In this document: positions 1 to 9,217 of the stretch, in pieces
Position numbering within the stretch: the stretch's first letter is position 1
How the letters are laid out: each line of letters opens with the position of its first letter
NCBI GenBank assembly: GCA_003674045.1
Contig: PENC01000029.1
Location: forward strand, 43,764 to 107,763
DNA: 64,000 bases
Origin: Streptomyces griseocarneus
Lineage (GTDB): Bacteria; Actinomycetota; Actinomycetes; Streptomycetales; Streptomycetaceae
Direction of reading: 5' to 3'
Translations under genes and position numbers: made by a program
Notes under the pieces: generated by a model
What the model was told of the DNA's origin: nothing
Seen by the model: only the letters and a program-made list of their open reading frames with translations
Database searches by the model: none

Positions 1-1185
1 GTTGGGGAAGTGGGGAGGTGCCCACCCAACGTATTGTGCTTGCCACTTTGTTTCGGGAGCGGTGGCGTCCACGACATCGATGTATCCGGGCCGTTCGATG
101 TCGTTGCTGGCGATTTTTCCGTCGCCGAGGTAGAGCGCCACGTGTCCGGCCCTGCCGCCCGTCTCCCAGAACATGAGTGCTCCCGGTGGCGGGTTTCTGT
201 CCTTGTCGTGCTTCATCTCCGGCGGCATTTGGTAGTAGTGATCGATTGCGTAGTTGGTGCCGCTGAAGCTCCAGCCGTAGGTCCGGGCGACGAATGCGAG
301 GCATGCCCGGTACCAGTCGCCACCGCCGGAGCTCGCTTCGCGTCGTGCCCATGCGATGGCCTCGGCCGCGGAGCGGCGGTTTCTGACCTGGCCGGGCCAT
401 GGAGCGGCACCGTCGTGGAAGGGCTCGCCGGGCTTTCCGGGCTTGTCCTGGCCATCGGGGTAGCACTCGGCACCGGGCGCGCCGGCGTCGCCCGGGGTGC
501 TGGTGTTCGTCGGTGTGGTGCCGCTTGTGCCGGGCCGGTCCAGGTCGATGCCCGCCTCGTGGGCGATGTCGCGGGCGGCGTCCTGCTGGCCGAGGTAGAG
601 GTCGAGGTAGCGGTCGTCAGGCCGCTGCACCTCACGGATCACGGCCTTGATGTCCATCGTCTCCCAGCCCCTGACGTCAGTGAGGCCTGGAGGGTCATGG
701 TCCGTGCGGTCACCGAAGAAGAACATCCCCGCGGCGTACTTCGGGTCCATGATCTGTTCTTTGGTCCCCCACCCCGACGACGGACGCTGCTGGAAAAGGC
801 CGATCGAGTCCCGGTCCCCGTGATCGAGATTGAGGAGGGTGGATTCCTGGAGAGCCGTCACCAGCGCAATGAACGTCGCTTTCCCAGGGAGCCCGCCCTC
901 TTTCGCCACCTCATCGATGACCTTCGCGTTGGCAATCTGGTCCTTCCGAGTCTGCCCACTCGGGGCCTGTCCCTTTCCCGGTGTGCTGCCGGACTCCCCG
1001 TCAGCGCCCGGCAGGCCGCGGTATCCGCATGCGCTCGCGAAAGCCGCACCCCCGGCACCGGAAACGAGCATCCCGAACACCGCCAGGAAGAGAACGAACA
1101 CACACGCGGCAATAGCCACCACTTTGAGGGTGAAGGCGCGCCCGGCCACGGCGGACAGGGTTCGCAGTGTGTCTGCCCTCTCCAC
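1..1185 (-). CDS. C40 (NlpC/P60) peptidoglycan hydrolase of the conjugation operon, 3' end cut by window edge
   Basis: The frame is open from a GTG at 1185 to base 1, so the C-terminus is missing. About 395 residues are visible. An N-terminal hydrophobic segment (about residues 15-40) is followed by a lysozyme-like lytic transglycosylase region containing the typical IGLFQQRPSSGWG motif. A Thr/Pro/Gly linker leads to an NlpC/P60 domain with a candidate catalytic Cys (DWYRACLAFVARTYGW) and His (AGHVALYLGDG). In Gram-positive conjugation systems such bifunctional enzymes (TcpG/VirB1 role) open the wall locally for the transfer channel. The GTG overlaps the TAG stop of the upstream gene by one base (TAGTG), so translation is coupled. 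It is the most distal gene seen in the operon. Confidence 0.85.
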   Translation of the reverse strand, partial: MERADTLRTLSAVAGRAFTLKVVAIAACVFVLFLAVFGMLVSGAGGAAFASACGYRGLPGADGESGSTPGKGQAPSGQTRKDQIANAKVIDEVAKEGGLPGKATFIALVTALQESTLLNLDHGDRDSIGLFQQRPSSGWGTKEQIMDPKYAAGMFFFGDRTDHDPPGLTDVRGWETMDIKAVIREVQRPDDRYLDLYLGQQDAARDIAHEAGIDLDRPGTSGTTPTNTSTPGDAGAPGAECYPDGQDKPGKPGEPFHDGAAPWPGQVRNRRSAAEAIAWARREASSGGGDWYRACLAFVARTYGWSFSGTNYAIDHYYQMPPEMKHDKDRNPPPGALMFWETGGRAGHVALYLGDGKIASNDIERPGYIDVVDATAPETKWQAQYVGWAPPHFPN

Positions 1186-1961
1186 TACAGCCCCAGAATG
1201 CGGGTGGCGTGCCACCCCTCGGCGCTGCTGGTCAACTCGATCTGCAGCACGGTTTGTTCGCTGTATTTGGTGTAGCCCTCGACGTTCACCGTGGCCTCGG
1301 CCTTCCGCCACACCCGGATGGGGGAGTCGGGCGGGAGAGCCGAGTCCGCGGGCCCGGTCTTCACCGCGCCTACGGTCGAGATGCCGCCGCGGGAGACGAG
1401 CCGGTCCCACGCCGGATCGCTGCTCGAGGCGAGGTTCTCCACCAGCGCGGGTGCCATGTACGGCGCGGCCCGGAGCACAGGCGCCGTGTGGTTCTTGTCC
1501 TGCGGGGGATTGCGGGTCAGGTACGCGCGGACCAGTCCCTCGGCCGTCTTCTCCGGGGTGCTCAGGTCGACAGCAGCGGACGGACGTGCCGACGGCGCGG
1601 GGAAGCCAGAGCCCGGCCGAGTGGCCGGCGCGGCCTGCGGCGCGCTTGGCGAGGCAGACGCGACGGCCGTGCCGCTGGCTCTGTGGTCGCCGAGGAGCCC
1701 CGGCCACAGGTAGCGCGTGCCCAGGCCGATGCCGAGGACCAGGGCGACCACGATGACGGCGGCCGTCGGCCGGATCGGATCACGTCGCCGCTCCTGCGCC
1801 ACCCACTTCTTCGTTCGCCGCCGCACCGCCTGACGGTGCGCACGCTTGCGCCCCCGCCGGCCCCGCCATGGGCCTGCGCGGACCTCGTCGGGATAGTCGA
1901 TGTCCCGCAGGATCGCCCGCCAGTCCTCGGGAGTCGCCTCCCCCTTCTGCTCATCGGGCAC
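1185..1961 (-). CDS. Single-pass membrane protein of the conjugation operon
   Basis: This protein has 258 residues. The N-terminal 60 residues are highly basic (Arg/Lys-rich, cytoplasmic). One transmembrane helix (about 68-88, VIVVALVLGIGLGTRYLW) follows, then an Ala/Pro-rich linker. The C-terminal domain (about 125-258) resembles the NTF2-like extracellular domains of transfer proteins, with EKTAEGLVRAYLTRNPPQ at its start. The topology and the place in the operon suggest a bitopic scaffold component. It starts three bases after the VirB6-like gene ends and overlaps the hydrolase gene by one base. No precise family name can be given from sequence alone; a second TcpC-like or VirB8-like component is possible. 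Confidence 0.7.
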   Translation of the reverse strand: MPDEQKGEATPEDWRAILRDIDYPDEVRAGPWRGRRGRKRAHRQAVRRRTKKWVAQERRRDPIRPTAAVIVVALVLGIGLGTRYLWPGLLGDHRASGTAVASASPSAPQAAPATRPGSGFPAPSARPSAAVDLSTPEKTAEGLVRAYLTRNPPQDKNHTAPVLRAAPYMAPALVENLASSSDPAWDRLVSRGGISTVGAVKTGPADSALPPDSPIRVWRKAEATVNVEGYTKYSEQTVLQIELTSSAEGWHATRILGL

Positions 1962-1964
1962 GGG

Positions 1965-3971
1965 TCATCCCTCCTTCGCCGGCTTCGGACCGGTCGGCGG
2001 CGGGGCGGGAAGCACACGCCGGGCGGGCGCGGCGGCCCGGGACGGCGGCGGAGCCGCCGACTTCACCGACCGCCGCGGCGGTGGCGGATTGGGGGTACTG
2101 CGGATCACCGTCGCCGGGATCACCTTCGGACCGCCGGGCGCACTGGGCGGCGGAGCTTGCCGGAAGGGATGCGCGGACACGGACACCGGCACGGCCGCCG
2201 ACGCCTCCGGGCGCGCCATGGACCCCGATGACGACGGCAGGGGCGGGCGGTTCTGACCCACGGTCACATGACCGTCGGGACTTCCTGCCGGAAGGGCGGC
2301 ACGGCGCGGCGGCGGTGGGATGGTGGCAGCGGTCTTGTCCAGACGGGCGGACCGGTCACGGTCGAAAGTCACCGACGGAGCCCCAGGCCCACCAGGACCG
2401 CGTCCAGGGCCGGGGCCGCCGGAACCAGGGGGCAGCGCCGGGCCCATGTCCCCGGGCGGCAGGGGCCTGGGAGCAGGGGGACGGACACGTGACAGGACGG
2501 CGCCGAGCGCGGGTCCGCCATCCCCGCGACCACCTCTGCTGATCGGAGGCAGCGGCTCGTAGCCACCGCCCAGGCGAGGAAGCGGCGGCCAGGGAGCGCG
2601 CGTGCGCCTGCCCCTCCTCCCGCCGAGCGCCTTCGAGACGAGCATCCCGGCCAGCATGCCGCCGGAGGTACCGCTCACCCCGACGATCTGCGCGATGACC
2701 GCGCGGAACTTCAGGGCGACGATCGCGGCGGCGATCGAGAGCCCGCTTGTCGGGAGCCACCCGTACTCCCCGAACATCTGCGTGGTGGCAGCCTGGACGA
2801 TGAGCACACACCCGAGGACGAGCGTCGCGATCATCGACTCCAGCGTCCTGGCGAGGAGCTGGTCGAACCATGCCAGACCCCACTGCCGGGGGCGCCCGGG
2901 AATCACCCACAGGCATGCGAAGAACACCCCGGAGACAAGGAGCATCAGAGCGCCGAGAAGACTCGCGAGAGATGTAAAGGCCAGCATGAGAATGATTGCG
3001 GCGAACAAGAGGATGGCGATAAACGCTGGGATGGTGACCATGAGTCGGCCGATCGGGCTGTGTCCCGCCCTCCACTTATTCGACTTGTCGCCGACCGTGT
3101 CTTTGTTAACGTTGTGTTGCAGCCATTCTTTCCGTTCGTCAGAGTTTCCTTCGCCGGACTCCAGTGCGCCCCTTCCGTATTTTTTGCATGCTTCGAAAGA
3201 GCCGAGTTCCGCTACGCACCACGGGGTGGCCACATAGGAGCGCCACAGGGCATCGGCAGATTTGCGGAGCATGTCGTCTCGCCCGTTGCCGGTGAATTTC
3301 GGATCATGGTCGAGCGTGAACGGGAAATCTCCGGAAGCATCGCCGAGGCCCTGTGATGTGGCGTTCATCGTGACCGACGACCCGACCTGCCGCACGGTGT
3401 CGATCCCGGCCACCCAGGTCTGAGGGCTGGTCAGCAGGGAGATCGACACCACGCCGGAGATTCCCATCCAGGCGATCTGCGATATACCCCCGCCACCGCC
3501 GCCGCTTTCGCGACTCTTGCCGAACACAACGAGCCCGCCGACCGCAAGAGCAGCCGGGAGAAGGGTTTCTGTCAGTCCCTGGGCCGCGCCGCTGATCGAC
3601 TTGCTTATGGAATTCTCGAGGGGCGGGAGTGTGGTGAACTTAAAAATCCACTGGACGACGACCACGCACGCTTCCGCGATGGCTGCTATGAGACCCATGA
3701 GGATTTCCGCGGGCCGGTCGGCAAGAGGGTCGAGTATGTCCCATTTGCCGTAATCGGTATCGAGTAGCCAGTCGCTGATATCGGGATACGTCTCGTAGAG
3801 TGTCCCCTCGCCCTTGGGTACCTTGGAATCAGGTGACGGGATGAGATCCCCGATACCGGCCGGGTCGATACCTGTCGCGTGCGCAGGCCCGGCTGTGACC
3901 ATGAGCGTCACATAGAGGAACAGGAGCGGGACCGCGAGGTTCCGCAGCCGCGGGATTCGGGTGAGAAGCAT
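1965..3971 (-). CDS. VirB6/TrbL/TcpH-like polytopic conjugation channel protein
   Basis: This protein has 668 residues. It has a signal-like N-terminus (to about residue 32, ending GPAHA). Roughly seven hydrophobic helices lie between residues 90 and 430; the clearest are near 92-112, 310-333, 337-358, 380-395 and 408-430. A 200-residue Pro/Gly/Arg-rich cytoplasmic-type tail follows. This architecture, and the position beside the VirB4-like ATPase, match the inner-membrane pore subunit of Gram-positive type IV secretion. The tail is low complexity and generates several spurious antisense frames. It starts one base after the lipoprotein gene ends. Start is ATG at 3971. Confidence 0.75.
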   Translation of the reverse strand: MLLTRIPRLRNLAVPLLFLYVTLMVTAGPAHATGIDPAGIGDLIPSPDSKVPKGEGTLYETYPDISDWLLDTDYGKWDILDPLADRPAEILMGLIAAIAEACVVVVQWIFKFTTLPPLENSISKSISGAAQGLTETLLPAALAVGGLVVFGKSRESGGGGGGISQIAWMGISGVVSISLLTSPQTWVAGIDTVRQVGSSVTMNATSQGLGDASGDFPFTLDHDPKFTGNGRDDMLRKSADALWRSYVATPWCVAELGSFEACKKYGRGALESGEGNSDERKEWLQHNVNKDTVGDKSNKWRAGHSPIGRLMVTIPAFIAILLFAAIILMLAFTSLASLLGALMLLVSGVFFACLWVIPGRPRQWGLAWFDQLLARTLESMIATLVLGCVLIVQAATTQMFGEYGWLPTSGLSIAAAIVALKFRAVIAQIVGVSGTSGGMLAGMLVSKALGGRRGRRTRAPWPPLPRLGGGYEPLPPISRGGRGDGGPALGAVLSRVRPPAPRPLPPGDMGPALPPGSGGPGPGRGPGGPGAPSVTFDRDRSARLDKTAATIPPPPRRAALPAGSPDGHVTVGQNRPPLPSSSGSMARPEASAAVPVSVSAHPFRQAPPPSAPGGPKVIPATVIRSTPNPPPPRRSVKSAAPPPSRAAAPARRVLPAPPPTGPKPAKEG

Positions 3972-3972
3972 G

Positions 3973-4584
3973 TCACTTCCCCAGTGCGGCGAGGATGGGT
4001 GAGCCGTGGCCTTCGTCGCCGTCCTGTACGTCCTCGCGCTGGTCGATTCGCCATGCCGTGCCTTCGGCTACCACGCGCAGCGCGACGCGCATTGTTGTGG
4101 ACGGTTCCCCGGGCCAGGTCACCGAGAAGTTGACCAAGACACCCCACCCGGCTGGATGCGAGTCCGTAACCGGTGCCTCGACGACATCAGCGGCAGATGC
4201 CGCCACCGGTCCCGTATCGGCGCGCTCCGGCCCGGTGGTGCGGGTCTTCCGCGGTTCAGGCGTCGAGCCGTCGCTATGGAGCGGAGGATTGGGCGAAGGC
4301 GAGGGTGACGGCTTGTCGGAAGGTTCGGCCGGGATAGTGTTCTTTCGGACGCAGTCGTCCACTGATCCGTTACGCATTCGCGGTGTGCGCAGGCCGCACG
4401 CCGTGCGCCAGTCCCGGGCGTTGACCGCCTCCATGTAGCTGCGCGCGGTCTGGAGCACCGCAGCCCGGGGACCGTCCTTGCCTGCGGACGGGGCGGCGTT
4501 GCGGTCCTGACTGTCGGTGGAGGAGCATCCGGCGGCGGCGAGTGCTGCCGCTGTGATGAGCGCGGCTGTGGTGGTGCGCTTCAT
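3973..4584 (-). CDS. Lipoprotein of the conjugation operon
   Basis: This protein has 203 residues. It begins MKRTTTAALITAAALAAAGC, a typical lipobox signal with the modified Cys at residue 20. A region of about 45 residues (RSYMEAVNARDWRTACGL) resembles NTF2-like folds. A Ser/Pro linker and a C-terminal beta-rich domain with WRIDQREDV follow. It is likely surface-anchored, facing the wall. The ATG overlaps the stop of the VirB4-like gene (ATGA), so it is translationally coupled. The longer open frame that continues upstream is the shadow of the ATPase gene. Specific function is unknown; a wall-side accessory of the transfer channel is inferred from context. Confidence 0.75.
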   Translation of the reverse strand: MKRTTTAALITAAALAAAGCSSTDSQDRNAAPSAGKDGPRAAVLQTARSYMEAVNARDWRTACGLRTPRMRNGSVDDCVRKNTIPAEPSDKPSPSPSPNPPLHSDGSTPEPRKTRTTGPERADTGPVAASAADVVEAPVTDSHPAGWGVLVNFSVTWPGEPSTTMRVALRVVAEGTAWRIDQREDVQDGDEGHGSPILAALGK

Positions 4585-7136
4585 GCTGCTCTGCCTTCCG
4601 ATTCCTCGTGGTGCTCGGCGGCTTTGGGGGAGGTGTCGAGGTCGTCTTTGAGTTGCTGGCTCGGCAGGTCGTACTGCACGGTGGCGACGGCGAAGCGCCG
4701 GTCGCGGACGATGCAGTGGCCGTGGCGGATCTCGCCGTCGGGCAGGATGCCGATGGACTGGATCAGGGCGCGGCTGAAGTCGTTCTTGGGCAGGCCGAGG
4801 AGTTCGCACAGGGCGTCTTGCTGTCCTCGGCTGGTGAGCTGGAATCCGTTGACGGTGGTGATCTGTTCGACGATGGCGGTGATCTTGACGAAGGTCTCGA
4901 CATCCTGTGTGTCGAGGACGAGGCTCGTGGCGAGGGCGCGGCCGACGCGTGCGATGTAGGAGAGGAAGCCGGTGCCTTGCCGGGTGGCGGTCAGGACGTG
5001 GACCTCGGGCACTGCCACGACTTTGCGCAGGCCGCGCAGGTCGCGGCGGCCTGCCGTGGTGACGCCGTAGGCGAGCATGGAGTGCATGAGGGCGACGGAC
5101 TGCCGCTGGATCGGGGTCCACTCGGCTTCGGGTGTTTCCATGGGCGGCAGGGACAGGCCGGGCATCTGCACCACCCAGATCCCTGGTTCGGGGGAGAGGG
5201 GCGCGGTTTCGCCGGTCGGTCTGCCCATGAACGGGCTTCCGAGGGCGGTTTTGCTGATCTCGTGCAGGGCTTCGCCGGTCTCCCGGGCGAGTGCGTCCTG
5301 CTGCCGGCGCAGGTATTCGACGACCTGCCAGGTGGCGGGGCGCTCGCCGAGTTCGGCGGCCCGTGCGATGACGGCGTTGGTGGCGCGGATGATCGGTGTC
5401 TCCGCGCCGGCGGCCCGCAGGTGCGGCGGGCAGACGATCGCGAGCTGGGCCGGGACTTCGACCTGGGCGATCTCGGTCCCCTCGCGGTCGAGGAGAGCGA
5501 ACAGGTCGGCGATGCCGGCGAACCGTGAGCCGGTGCGGATCAGGTGGGCGTTGAGGCCGTACCGGCGCGCGGCGGTGACGAGGCCGCCGAGATCGCCCTT
5601 GAAGTCCAGTGCCAGGGCGAACGCGCCTTTGAACCCTGCGTCGAGGAGGGAGAGCATCATGGCCGTGCTTTTGCCGCGGCCGGAGCGGCCGACGTAGACG
5701 GTGGTGGTGGCGTCGCCGCGGTCCGATCCGGCCGTGATGTCGTTGCGGAAGGTGCCCTGTGTCGAGCCGGTGAGGTAGCCGACGATCGGCCCTTCGTCGT
5801 CCCCGACCTTCGCACCGCCCCACCACCACGACCTCGCGAGCGCGGTCACGTCCCTCACGTGCCCGAGGTCCGGCACCCGGAGCTGATCGCCCGGCTGGGC
5901 CTCGAGCCACAGCTCCCGCTGTTCCTCCTCGCCGACGATGACTTCGACGCCGAGACCGCCGTAGTGCGTGACCATGGCGTCCACCCGGGCGCGGAGATCC
6001 TCCAGCGACTGGGTGCTGGTGATGATCAGCCGGGGGTGGTCCTCGACGAGCGTCAGGTCCTCGCGGGACATCGCGCGCTTGAGCTCGGCCATGACGGCCT
6101 CGGTCTCCTCCACGTCGAGACCGGGCTCCTCGGCCGACTGCCGGGCTGCCGAACGCCTCTGCTCCTTCGCCGACTTGCGGGTGTCGTCGACCTTCTTGCG
6201 GGCGTCCTTCTTGGGCAGCACCCGGAACCGCATGCTGGCCTCCGGGCTGACAGGAAGGATCAGGCCGGACGGGTCGAGATCATGAGGGTGGCGGTCGTCG
6301 ATCTCCGGCACGTAGTTGATCTCCGACAGGATCCGCAGCCACTCGCCGGAGCCAGGGGAATCCATCTCAGCCGGGAAATTGGTCATGGCGAGGACAGCGA
6401 CCCACGCCGCCGTCTCACCATCGGTATCCAGCACGCGCAGGTGGTCGGGGTACGGCAGAATCCGTCCCCGCGTCAGCCCGGCAAGGCTCGCGCCGGTGAT
6501 CACTCCCGTGGGCGTTGTCGGGAGGGGTGCGGTGCGGTGCTGTTCGCGGCTGATCATCCACGCGAGCATCTCGACCGACGCGGGCTGCGCTTTCCACGGG
6601 GTGGGTTCCAGTCGGCGGCCGAGGCGGCGCATGACGGCATCGAGGCGGGCGAGTTCGCGTTTCGGGACGGATGCCGAGGAGATCCCCAAAGCTGCCTGGA
6701 TACCCCGGCCGCCGATCCGGGCGGCCCGTCCGGCGCGTTCCGTCAGCCGGACGCCGAGCAGGAGATGCCGGCGTGGCAGGCCGATCTGCTCCAGGCGCCG
6801 GACGCGCAGCTCGGCCCATGCCTTCCAGTCGCCTGCGGCGAAGATCTGTTCCGCCTCGGCGAGGTAGTCCTCGGCATTCAGCGGGGACCACAGGACGCGC
6901 AGGTGGCAGTCGTGCCCGGCGAGGGTACGCGCGAGAGCGCTGACCGCCTGGTCGAGCTCCGCGTCACGGGCACCCTCGTCCATCAGGTCCGTGTTGGACG
7001 ACTCGAGGATGTACCAGCCCTCGGCGTGCGTGCTCGTCACCACGAGCCCGTCGGCCAGGGCGACGTACTGCGGCGGCGCGGCGGACCGGTCTCCGCCGAC
7101 TCCGAGGAACGTCCCCACCCGCCGGGCGATGTTCAT
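4581..7136 (-). CDS. VirB4/TcpF-like conjugation ATPase
   Basis: This protein has 851 residues. It is a cytoplasmic motor ATPase of the VirB4/TraC class that powers assembly or substrate transfer of the type IV channel. Walker A is GRSGRGKST near residue 480. Downstream, LALDFKGDLGGLV is a likely early ATPase-core strand, and QMPGLSLP and VVAVPEVHVLT lie in the C-terminal half. The N-terminal 400 residues form the usual VirB4 N-domain, with a charged segment KKDARKKVDDTRKSAKEQRR. I chose ATG 7136 (MNIARRV) because GGGGGAGG lies just upstream and because it overlaps the preceding stop (ATGA at 7133-7136); the frame runs farther upstream only as a shadow. Confidence 0.85.
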   Translation of the reverse strand: MNIARRVGTFLGVGGDRSAAPPQYVALADGLVVTSTHAEGWYILESSNTDLMDEGARDAELDQAVSALARTLAGHDCHLRVLWSPLNAEDYLAEAEQIFAAGDWKAWAELRVRRLEQIGLPRRHLLLGVRLTERAGRAARIGGRGIQAALGISSASVPKRELARLDAVMRRLGRRLEPTPWKAQPASVEMLAWMISREQHRTAPLPTTPTGVITGASLAGLTRGRILPYPDHLRVLDTDGETAAWVAVLAMTNFPAEMDSPGSGEWLRILSEINYVPEIDDRHPHDLDPSGLILPVSPEASMRFRVLPKKDARKKVDDTRKSAKEQRRSAARQSAEEPGLDVEETEAVMAELKRAMSREDLTLVEDHPRLIITSTQSLEDLRARVDAMVTHYGGLGVEVIVGEEEQRELWLEAQPGDQLRVPDLGHVRDVTALARSWWWGGAKVGDDEGPIVGYLTGSTQGTFRNDITAGSDRGDATTTVYVGRSGRGKSTAMMLSLLDAGFKGAFALALDFKGDLGGLVTAARRYGLNAHLIRTGSRFAGIADLFALLDREGTEIAQVEVPAQLAIVCPPHLRAAGAETPIIRATNAVIARAAELGERPATWQVVEYLRRQQDALARETGEALHEISKTALGSPFMGRPTGETAPLSPEPGIWVVQMPGLSLPPMETPEAEWTPIQRQSVALMHSMLAYGVTTAGRRDLRGLRKVVAVPEVHVLTATRQGTGFLSYIARVGRALATSLVLDTQDVETFVKITAIVEQITTVNGFQLTSRGQQDALCELLGLPKNDFSRALIQSIGILPDGEIRHGHCIVRDRRFAVATVQYDLPSQQLKDDLDTSPKAAEHHEESEGRAA

Positions 7137-7714
7137 GATCCCTCCCCCTTCCCCGTACGTGATGCTGCTGTCGCCGTGCGACCGTGGGCCCTGACCACGG
7201 CATCGGGCCCGTACAGCCGCGGCCGCGCAGCCAGACGCAACGGCGCGCCGGCTCCCTCCGGTGCGCTGTCGCCCTCGCCGAGCCACCGCTCGAGAGGCCC
7301 GCGCAGTGCCGTCGAGCGCATGAAGGGCTCGGCCCGGTGTCCCCACCGGGCACGGCGGGGCAGCCATTCGCTACGGGTGGCGGCGCGGCGGCCGCCGTTG
7401 ATGATCGGCCGGTGGCCGAGTACGAGATAGCGGGCCGCGATCGACCAGTTCGTGATGTTCCACCGGCGGTCCGTGCGGCGGGACTTCTGCACCCCGTAGA
7501 TCACGACGAGCAGCGGCGGCAGGAAGTAGAAGGAGAAGAGGACCCGTGACGGCCATCCGAGCAGCAGGACCAGCCCGCCCGTCCACACCAGGTACAGAGC
7601 GGCCCCGAGCATGAGGGCGCGGCGTGGGATGCCTTCGCCGAGGTCGACGCCCACCAGCTCGTGCTGCCGGGTGTCGATGTGGAAATGCGCGGTGTACGTA
7701 CGACCGGTCCTCAC
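7133..7714 (-). CDS. TcpE/PrgI-like membrane protein
   Basis: This protein has 193 residues and starts at GTG 7714, overlapping the upstream stop by GTGA. Two adjacent hydrophobic helices lie near residues 34-55 and 58-78 and are followed by the cytoplasmic motif WNITNWSIAARYLVLGHRPI. A basic Arg-rich tail completes it. The small two-helix layout directly ahead of a VirB4-like ATPase is diagnostic of TcpE (Gram-positive conjugation) or PrgI (VirB3-like) proteins. These proteins help localise the ATPase at the membrane. Confidence 0.75.
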   Translation of the reverse strand: MRTGRTYTAHFHIDTRQHELVGVDLGEGIPRRALMLGAALYLVWTGGLVLLLGWPSRVLFSFYFLPPLLVVIYGVQKSRRTDRRWNITNWSIAARYLVLGHRPIINGGRRAATRSEWLPRRARWGHRAEPFMRSTALRGPLERWLGEGDSAPEGAGAPLRLAARPRLYGPDAVVRAHGRTATAASRTGKGEGS

Positions 7715-7959
7715 GCGCCGACGACCTTCCTCCAGACGGCCTGGAGCAGGTCCTTGACCTGGTCGGGGAACCAGACAGCGGCGCCGACGAAGACGGCGAG
7801 CAGGAACAACGTGGCCATCTTGCCGTAGTCGTCCTTCATGAACGCACCGACAGCCCGGATGCCGAGGAAGGCCGCGAAGACGTTTCCGGTGACGGTGAGG
7901 ATCCAGTTCTTGAGCTCCGCCCCTGTGGTGAGGTCAGCGGCCGTGACGATGTGATGCAA
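7711..7959 (-). CDS. TcpD-like small membrane subunit
   Basis: This protein is about 82 residues, starting at TTG 7959 (LHHIVTAADL). The start is preceded by GAGGGGG five to six bases upstream; no ATG or GTG fits better. Two hydrophobic helices are separated by a short charged loop (KDDYGKM), giving a small hairpin membrane protein. It sits between TcpC and TcpE, the position that small tcpD genes occupy in clostridial pCW3-type loci. Its stop overlaps the next GTG. The open frame continues to 8037 without a better start. Confidence 0.65.
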   Translation of the reverse strand: MHHIVTAADLTTGAELKNWILTVTGNVFAAFLGIRAVGAFMKDDYGKMATLFLLAVFVGAAVWFPDQVKDLLQAVWRKVVGA

Positions 7960-8067
7960 GGGTTCCCCCTCGTTCAGGGTCAGTCGGCAACACGAACAAG
8001 ACACATGAAAAAAGGAACTGAGAGACGTGACAGGCACTTCACGCCCCAGAAGCGGGAGGCGACGGCG

Positions 8068-9144
8068 TCAGGAAGTGCCGCCGCGGACGGCGGCGACCTG
8101 CCACCGCTGGGCGTCGGAGCTGGAGACACGCGTCAGCTCCACGCGGTAGACCTGGGTGACCGACGCGGTACCGACCATCCACGAGACGGCCGCGGTGCCC
8201 ATCCGGTCGGAACCGCTCCCGGCATCGACCGTCCAGGAGTCGAGCTGCTTGAAAGCCAGGCCCTCGGGCAGCGCCGGCACCGAGGCACCCGGCGCAGCAA
8301 CGGCCTCCGTGTCACCCCCGGCGTAAGCGCGGAAGAACTTCTCGACCACGGGCCGCGTACCCAGGCCCAGTTCGGCGTCCTGCTTGGGCGCGGGCACCTC
8401 CGGCGTTTTCGGCCCCGCCTTCGGCAGGCCGACGAGACCGGGGCGTCCAGCAACGAGGACCCGGCCGCCCGCCGCGACCACCGGCACATCAAGGCCCACC
8501 CAGCGCGCCGGACTCTCCGGAGCCGACTTGCCCTCGGACGGCGGCGGCAGCACAGGCCGGATCAGCACATCGACCCGCACCCGGGCCTGCCGGCCATCGC
8601 CCGGGGCGACCACTCCGGGCTCGACGGCCAGGACATCGACCTTCCCGTGCCCGTCCCACCCCATTCCCGTATCGGCACCGGAGGGCAGGAACGCGGCCAA
8701 GGCCGCGGCCCGGTCCGAGGCCTTGGCCTCATCGACACCCAGATAAGCCCGGGCGAACTGCGCAGCAACCTGCGCCGCCTCAGCAACCGGATACGCGGGA
8801 GCGCCGGACTGCGCAGGGGCCGGTAACGCCCTGGGTGCTTTCGGCGGCACGAACCACGACCGCACACCGGTGACCGCAGCGAGCACCAGCACCGTCCATA
8901 CCAGACCACGCCCGAACCGCTTGGCGAACACAGCCCCCTTCGGCTCCTCATGCCGCACCCAGGGCGGCTTGGATTTCACAGGGGCTGTGGAGCGGGCAGC
9001 ATTCTCGTCGCGCAGTGCCGCACTCGCGGACTCCCACGGATTCGCCGGGCGCGGAGCGGTGTCCGCCGCGGTCTCGCCTGCCGGTTCCGTTTCCGGTTCC
9101 GGCAGGCCAGCGACTTTCCGGAGTACCGAATTCCATGAAGGCAT
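8068..9144 (-). CDS. TcpC-like bitopic conjugation scaffold
   Basis: This protein has 358 residues. A cytoplasmic N-terminus of about 85 residues is followed by one transmembrane helix (GLVWTVLVLAAVTGVRSW). Two extracellular NTF2-like domains are suggested by QFARAYLGVDEAKA and by VEKFFRAYAGGD. TcpC proteins have exactly this plan and are the VirB8-equivalent core of Gram-positive transfer complexes. I chose ATG 9144 (MPSWNSVLRKV) because GGGGGG lies about eight bases upstream; the longer open frame runs into the promoter. It is the first gene after the promoter, followed 108 bases later by the small membrane gene. Confidence 0.8.
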   Translation of the reverse strand: MPSWNSVLRKVAGLPEPETEPAGETAADTAPRPANPWESASAALRDENAARSTAPVKSKPPWVRHEEPKGAVFAKRFGRGLVWTVLVLAAVTGVRSWFVPPKAPRALPAPAQSGAPAYPVAEAAQVAAQFARAYLGVDEAKASDRAAALAAFLPSGADTGMGWDGHGKVDVLAVEPGVVAPGDGRQARVRVDVLIRPVLPPPSEGKSAPESPARWVGLDVPVVAAGGRVLVAGRPGLVGLPKAGPKTPEVPAPKQDAELGLGTRPVVEKFFRAYAGGDTEAVAAPGASVPALPEGLAFKQLDSWTVDAGSGSDRMGTAAVSWMVGTASVTQVYRVELTRVSSSDAQRWQVAAVRGGTS

Positions 9145-9188
9145 AGCGATCCCCCCAGCCCGCCCCTCCCCAGGGCGCTCGGTGACCG

Positions 9189-9217
9189 ACTCTAAGCGCA
9201 AAGTGATCACCCGTCAA
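9189..9217 (-). promoter_or_regulatory. Vegetative-type promoter of the tcp operon
   Basis: Read on the minus strand, a -35 box TTGACG (9212-9217) and a -10 box TAGAGT (9189-9194) are separated by exactly 17 bases. Both match the HrdB-type consensus (TTGACN, TAGRRT). The -10 lies about 45 bases ahead of the TcpC ATG and points into the operon. Confidence 0.75.

Noticed and set aside
10..1275. A 421-codon plus-strand frame opposite the C40 peptidase
   Set aside because: The product is Val/Gly/Arg-rich with no family features, while the minus strand codes for clear transglycosylase and NlpC/P60 motifs.
5544..7430. A 628-codon plus-strand frame opposite the VirB4-like gene
   Set aside because: It is the antisense of an ATPase with Walker motifs; long antisense frames are normal at this GC content.
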